A stretch of 64,000 bases of DNA from positions 992,001 through 1,056,000 of the forward strand of contig NZ_CP160631.1 in NCBI RefSeq assembly GCF_040783975.1. The letters run 5' to 3'. This DNA is from Pantoea sp. Ep11b. GTDB lineage: Bacteria; Pseudomonadota; Gammaproteobacteria; Enterobacterales; Enterobacteriaceae. Shown piece after piece: positions 60,144 to 64,000 of this stretch. Each line of letters starts with the position of its first letter. Position 1 is the first letter of the stretch. The notes beneath the pieces are model-generated. The model worked only from the letters and a program-made list of their open reading frames with translations. It was not told the DNA's origin and made no database searches. The position numbers and the translations under genes were made by a program.

Positions 60144-60205
60144 CATGCTGCGCGGTATCGTCTACCCTTCTTTTTTTCCCCGTTTGTCCTGTAAGGGATT
60201 TCGCT

Positions 60206-61384
60206 ATGAAATCGCTGTTAACGCGGCAGCGCCGCATCAATCCGGTTTACCTCGCTTTTATGGTCGCCTCTTTCATGCTGGGCGTGGCCGGTGCATTGCA
60301 GGCACCGACCCTCAGCCTGTTTCTGACGCGCGAGGTGCAGGCGCGACCCTTCTGGGTCGGCCTGTTTTTTACCCTCAATGCGGTAGCCGGGATCGTGGTG
60401 AGTATGCTGGTGGCAAAACGCTCTGACAGCGTGGGCGACCGGCGTCATATCATCCTCTTCTGCTGCCTGATGGCGCTGGCCAATGCGCTGCTGTTCGCCT
60501 TTACCCGGCACTATCTGACGCTGCTCACTCTGGGCGTGCTGCTGTCGGCGCTGGCCAGTGTGTCCATGCCTCAGCTCTTTGCGCTGGCGCGGGAGTATGC
60601 CGACCAGTCGGCACGCGAAGCGGTGATGTTCAGTTCGATCATGCGTGCGCAGCTTTCGCTGGCGTGGGTGATCGGGCCGCCGCTCTCCTTTGCTCTGGCG
60701 CTGAACTACGGCTTCGTCACGCTGTTCAGCGTGGCCGCCGCGCTGTTTCTGATCTGTATCCTGCTGGTCTGGTTTACCCTGCCGTCGGTGCCGCGCAGCC
60801 AGCCGCTGATGCAGAGCGGCGGGCTGCCGATAAGCGGCTGGCGCGATCGGGATGTGCGCCTGCTGTTCATCGCCTCGGTGGTGATGTGGACCTGCAACAC
60901 CATGTATATCATCGATATGCCGCTCTATATCAGCACCACGCTGGGCCTGCCGGAGAAGCTGGCCGGTCTGCTGATGGGCACGGCGGCCGGGCTGGAGATC
61001 CCGGTGATGCTGCTGGCGGGCCACTATGCGCGTCGTATCGGTAAGCGCCGGTTAATGCTGATCGCGGTGGCGGCCGGCGTGTTGTTCTATCTGGGGCTGG
61101 TGCTGTTTAACTCCCGCGCGTCACTGATGGTGCTGCAGCTGTTTAACGCCGTGTTTGTCGGGATTATTGCGGGCATCGGGATGCTGTGGTTTCAGGATCT
61201 GATGCCGGGACGGCCAGGCGCAGCGACCACGCTGTTCACCAACTCCATCTCGACCGGCATGATCCTGGCGGGGGTGATTCAGGGGACGCTCAGCGAGCGG
61301 CTGGGGCATGAGGCGGTTTACTGGCTGGCGTTCGGACTGGCGGTGGTGGCGCTGGTGATGTCGGCGCGGGTGCGCGACGTATAA
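60206..61384 (+). CDS. setA: Sugar efflux transporter SetA
   Basis: Major-facilitator exporter of sugars and sugar analogues, part of the sugar-phosphate stress response with sgrR and sgrS. The 392-residue protein (same as E. coli) has 12 predicted transmembrane helices. The conserved loop between helices 2 and 3 reads AKRSDSVGDRR, and GTAAGLEIPVMLLAG and the ARRIGKRRLM loop follow in the second half. ATG 60206 lies 62 bases after the SgrS terminator; read-through from the sgrS promoter is likely the main source of its transcript. Confidence 0.95.
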   Translation: MKSLLTRQRRINPVYLAFMVASFMLGVAGALQAPTLSLFLTREVQARPFWVGLFFTLNAVAGIVVSMLVAKRSDSVGDRRHIILFCCLMALANALLFAFTRHYLTLLTLGVLLSALASVSMPQLFALAREYADQSAREAVMFSSIMRAQLSLAWVIGPPLSFALALNYGFVTLFSVAAALFLICILLVWFTLPSVPRSQPLMQSGGLPISGWRDRDVRLLFIASVVMWTCNTMYIIDMPLYISTTLGLPEKLAGLLMGTAAGLEIPVMLLAGHYARRIGKRRLMLIAVAAGVLFYLGLVLFNSRASLMVLQLFNAVFVGIIAGIGMLWFQDLMPGRPGAATTLFTNSISTGMILAGVIQGTLSERLGHEAVYWLAFGLAVVALVMSARVRDV

Positions 61385-61388
61385 AGAA

Positions 61389-61413
61389 CAGGGGCGACCG
61401 GGTGTCGCCCCTG
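61389..61413. terminator. Hairpin between setA and leuD
   Basis: CAGGGGCGAC (61389-61398) pairs perfectly with GTCGCCCCTG (61404-61413) between the two convergent stops. No T run, but the 10-bp stem is strong. Confidence 0.7.
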
Positions 61414-61423
61414 CTTACCCTCA

Positions 61424-62029
61424 TCAGCGCAGAAAGGCGGGCTGATTCTGCTCATACTGTGAAATCGACGCTTCGTGCTGCAGCGTCAGGCCGATGCTGT
61501 CGAGACCGTTTATCATGCAGTGACGGCGGAAGCTGTCCAGCTCAAACGGATAGACTTTGTCGCCTGCGGTGACCGTCTGCGCTTCCAGATCGACCGTGAA
61601 ACTGATGCCGGGCTGGGCCGCAACCAGTCTGAACAGCTCATCCACCTGCTCTTCGCTTAACTTCACCGGCAGCAGCTGGTTGTTGAAGCTGTTGCCGTAA
61701 AAGATATCTGCAAAGCTCGGCGCGATGACGACGTGAAAACCAAAATCGGTCAGCGCCCATGGCGCGTGCTCGCGTGAGGAGCCACAGCCAAAGTTCTCGC
61801 GCGCCAGCAGGATGCTGGTGCCTTTGAATTCGGGTTTGTTCAGCACAAAGCCGGGGGTCGGCACCGTACCGGCGTCATCTTCAAAACGCCAGTCATGGAA
61901 CAGATGCTGGCCAAAGCCGGTGCGGGTGACCTTCTGCAAAAACTGTTTAGGGATGATCGCGTCGGTGTCCACGTTCGCGGCATCCAGCGGCGCAACAATG
62001 CCGGTGTGCTGAGTAAATTTATTCGCCAT
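61424..62029 (-). CDS. leuD: 3-isopropylmalate dehydratase small subunit
   Basis: Forms with LeuC the isomerase that converts 2-isopropylmalate to 3-isopropylmalate in leucine synthesis. The 201 residues equal E. coli LeuD. Fixed parts are [11 protein letters not shown] near residues 22-32, the swivel-domain loop [16 protein letters not shown] near 75-90 and [21 protein letters not shown] [17 protein letters not shown]. It starts three bases after leuC and is the last gene of leuABCD. Confidence 0.97.
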   Translation of the reverse strand: MANKFTQHTGIVAPLDAANVDTDAIIPKQFLQKVTRTGFGQHLFHDWRFEDDAGTVPTPGFVLNKPEFKGTSILLARENFGCGSSREHAPWALTDFGFHVVIAPSFADIFYGNSFNNQLLPVKLSEEQVDELFRLVAAQPGISFTVDLEAQTVTAGDKVYPFELDSFRRHCMINGLDSIGLTLQHEASISQYEQNQPAFLR

Positions 62030-62032
62030 GAC

Positions 62033-63439
62033 TTAAGCTCCTGTCGTCAGTTCACGGATGTCGGCAAAGTGGCCGGTCACGGCCGCCGCTGCGGCCATCG
62101 CCGGGCTGACCAGATGCGTCCGGCCACCGCGGCCCTGACGGCCTTCAAAGTTACGGTTGCTGGTGGAGGCGCAGCGCTCGCCCGGATTCAGACGGTCGTT
62201 ATTCATCGCCAGACACATCGAGCAGCCCGGCAGACGCCATTCAAAGCCCGCTTCCAGGAAGATTTTATCCAGACCTTCCGCTTCAGCCTGCGCCTTCACC
62301 GGACCGGAACCCGGTACCACCATCGCAATCACGCCCGGCGCGACCCTGCGGCCTTTGGCGATCGCGGCCGCCGCACGCAGGTCTTCAATACGGGAGTTGG
62401 TGCAGGAGCCGATGAACACCTTATCAATCGCGACGTCGGTCAGACGGATGCCGGGCTGCAGGTTCATGTAGGCCAGCGCTTTTTCCGCAGAGGCGCGCTC
62501 CACCGGATCGGCAAACGAGGCCGGATTCGGGATCAGCTGATCGACTGCGATCACCTGGCCCGGGTTGGTGCCCCAGGTCACCTGCGGCGCAATCTCTTCC
62601 GCCTGCAGCGTCACCACCGCATCATAGTGCGCGCCCTCGTCAGACTTCAGCGTGCGCCAGTACTCTACGGCCTGATCCCATTTCTCACCCTGCGGCGAGA
62701 ACTGGCGACCCTTCAGGTAGCTGAAGGTCGTCTCATCCGGTGCGACCAGGCCCGCTTTCGCGCCCATTTCGATCGCCATGTTGCACAGGGTCATACGGCC
62801 TTCCATGCTCAGCGCCTGGATCGCCGGGCCGCAGAATTCAACCACATAGCCGGTACCGCCTGCGCTGCCGGTTTTGCCGATGATCGCCAGCACGATATCT
62901 TTTGCGGTAATGCCGGTGGAAGCCTGACCCAGCACTTCGATCTTCATGGTTTTAGCCCGACCCTGTTTCAGCGTCTGAGTGGCAAACACATGCTCGACTT
63001 CAGAGGTGCCGATACCAAAGGCCAGCGAGCCAAAAGCGCCGTGCGTCGCGGTGTGCGAGTCGCCGCAGACGATGGTCATGCCCGGCAGCGTCATGCCCTG
63101 CTCAGGGCCGATAACGTGGACGATGCCCTGGAAAGGGTGGTTCAGGTCATACAGCTGGACGCCAAACTCTGCGCAGTTCTTCATCAGCTCCTGCATCTGA
63201 ATACGCGCCATCTCGCCGGAGGCATTGATGTCTTTGGTCTGCGTCGAGACGTTGTGATCCATGGTGGCAAAGGTTTTGCCCGGCTGACGGACTTTACGCC
63301 CGTGCGCGCGCAGCCCGTCGAAAGCCTGGGGCGAGGTCACTTCATGGATCAGGTGACGATCGATGTAGAGTAACGGCGTTTCATTCGGCGCTTCGTGAAC
63401 GACATGAGCATCAAATAACTTCTGGTATAAGGTTTTCAT
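62033..63439 (-). CDS. leuC: 3-isopropylmalate dehydratase large subunit
   Basis: Aconitase-family subunit holding the [4Fe-4S] cluster of the leucine-pathway isomerase. The 468-residue protein (E. coli 466) has the cluster cysteines in [13 protein letters not shown] near residue 347 and [13 protein letters not shown] near 407-410. The early block [14 protein letters not shown] and [20 protein letters not shown] are also family-typical. ATG 63439 is chosen because GAGGAA lies upstream and the family begins [10 protein letters not shown]; an ATG 75 bases earlier would lie inside leuB. Gap to leuB is four bases. Confidence 0.97.
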   Translation of the reverse strand: MKTLYQKLFDAHVVHEAPNETPLLYIDRHLIHEVTSPQAFDGLRAHGRKVRQPGKTFATMDHNVSTQTKDINASGEMARIQMQELMKNCAEFGVQLYDLNHPFQGIVHVIGPEQGMTLPGMTIVCGDSHTATHGAFGSLAFGIGTSEVEHVFATQTLKQGRAKTMKIEVLGQASTGITAKDIVLAIIGKTGSAGGTGYVVEFCGPAIQALSMEGRMTLCNMAIEMGAKAGLVAPDETTFSYLKGRQFSPQGEKWDQAVEYWRTLKSDEGAHYDAVVTLQAEEIAPQVTWGTNPGQVIAVDQLIPNPASFADPVERASAEKALAYMNLQPGIRLTDVAIDKVFIGSCTNSRIEDLRAAAAIAKGRRVAPGVIAMVVPGSGPVKAQAEAEGLDKIFLEAGFEWRLPGCSMCLAMNNDRLNPGERCASTSNRNFEGRQGRGGRTHLVSPAMAAAAAVTGHFADIRELTTGA

Positions 63440-63443
63440 TGTT

Positions 63444-64000
<557 letters not shown>

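Noticed and set aside
59922..60194. A 90-codon frame through the sgrS region
   Set aside because: It begins inside sgrR on the other strand and reads straight through the SgrS seed and terminator, unlike SgrT.
61895..63373. A 492-codon open frame antisense to leuC
   Set aside because: Same reason: a shadow of the conserved leuC gene with an Arg/His-rich translation and no recognisable domain.

Overview
The window is a moderately GC-rich stretch of a gammaproteobacterial chromosome, almost certainly an enterobacterium of the Erwiniaceae, most likely Pantoea or a close relative. Gene order follows the E. coli region around 0 min (slt-trpR ... thrABC ... dnaKJ ... carAB ... leuDCB) nearly gene for gene. 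Differences fit Erwiniaceae: creBCD, yaaJ, rihC, the cai/fix/kefFC block and araBAD-araC are absent from their usual places, while an MHS-family transporter, a porin and a PhoX phosphatase are present. The genus is an inference from family resemblance and synteny.

Layout. 1-494: the start of an amidase-signature gene (probable allophanate hydrolase). 0.7-8.1 kb: slt, trpR with its operator, yjjX, gpmB, rob, creA, arcA and lasT. 8.2-13.1 kb: thrLABC with a complete attenuator. 13.1-24 kb: yaaA (frameshifted), talB, mog, an MHS transporter, satP, dnaKJ with a heat-shock promoter, nhaAR and rpsT. 24.2-31 kb: ribF-ileS-lspA-fkpB-ispH and dapB. 31-36 kb: carAB with an elaborate promoter region. 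36-40 kb: porin, folA and phoX. 40-48 kb: the lptD-surA-pdxA-rsmA-apaG-apaH cluster on the minus strand, then djlA and rluA. 48.5-54.8 kb: rapA, polB and yabI. 54.8-58.3 kb: thiBPQ under a TPP riboswitch. 58.3-61.4 kb: the sugar-phosphate stress module sgrR / sgrS / setA. 61.4-64 kb: leuD, leuC and the 3' part of leuB.

Together these genes are mostly housekeeping: threonine, lysine, arginine/pyrimidine, leucine, folate, flavin, pyridoxal and isoprenoid synthesis, protein folding, cell-envelope assembly (surA, lptD, slt, lspA) and RNA modification. Their regulation is well preserved in the DNA: Trp operator, threonine attenuator, sigma-32 promoter, RutR and ArgR sites, TPP riboswitch and the SgrS 3' end can all be read directly.

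I found no mobile element, CRISPR array, tRNA or rRNA gene and no clear novel defence or biosynthetic system. The observations most worth a second look are the one-base frameshift in yaaA, a terminator hairpin that touches the nhaR start codon, a shortened SgrS without a recognisable sgrT, creA standing without creBCD, and the accessory genes set into the conserved backbone.
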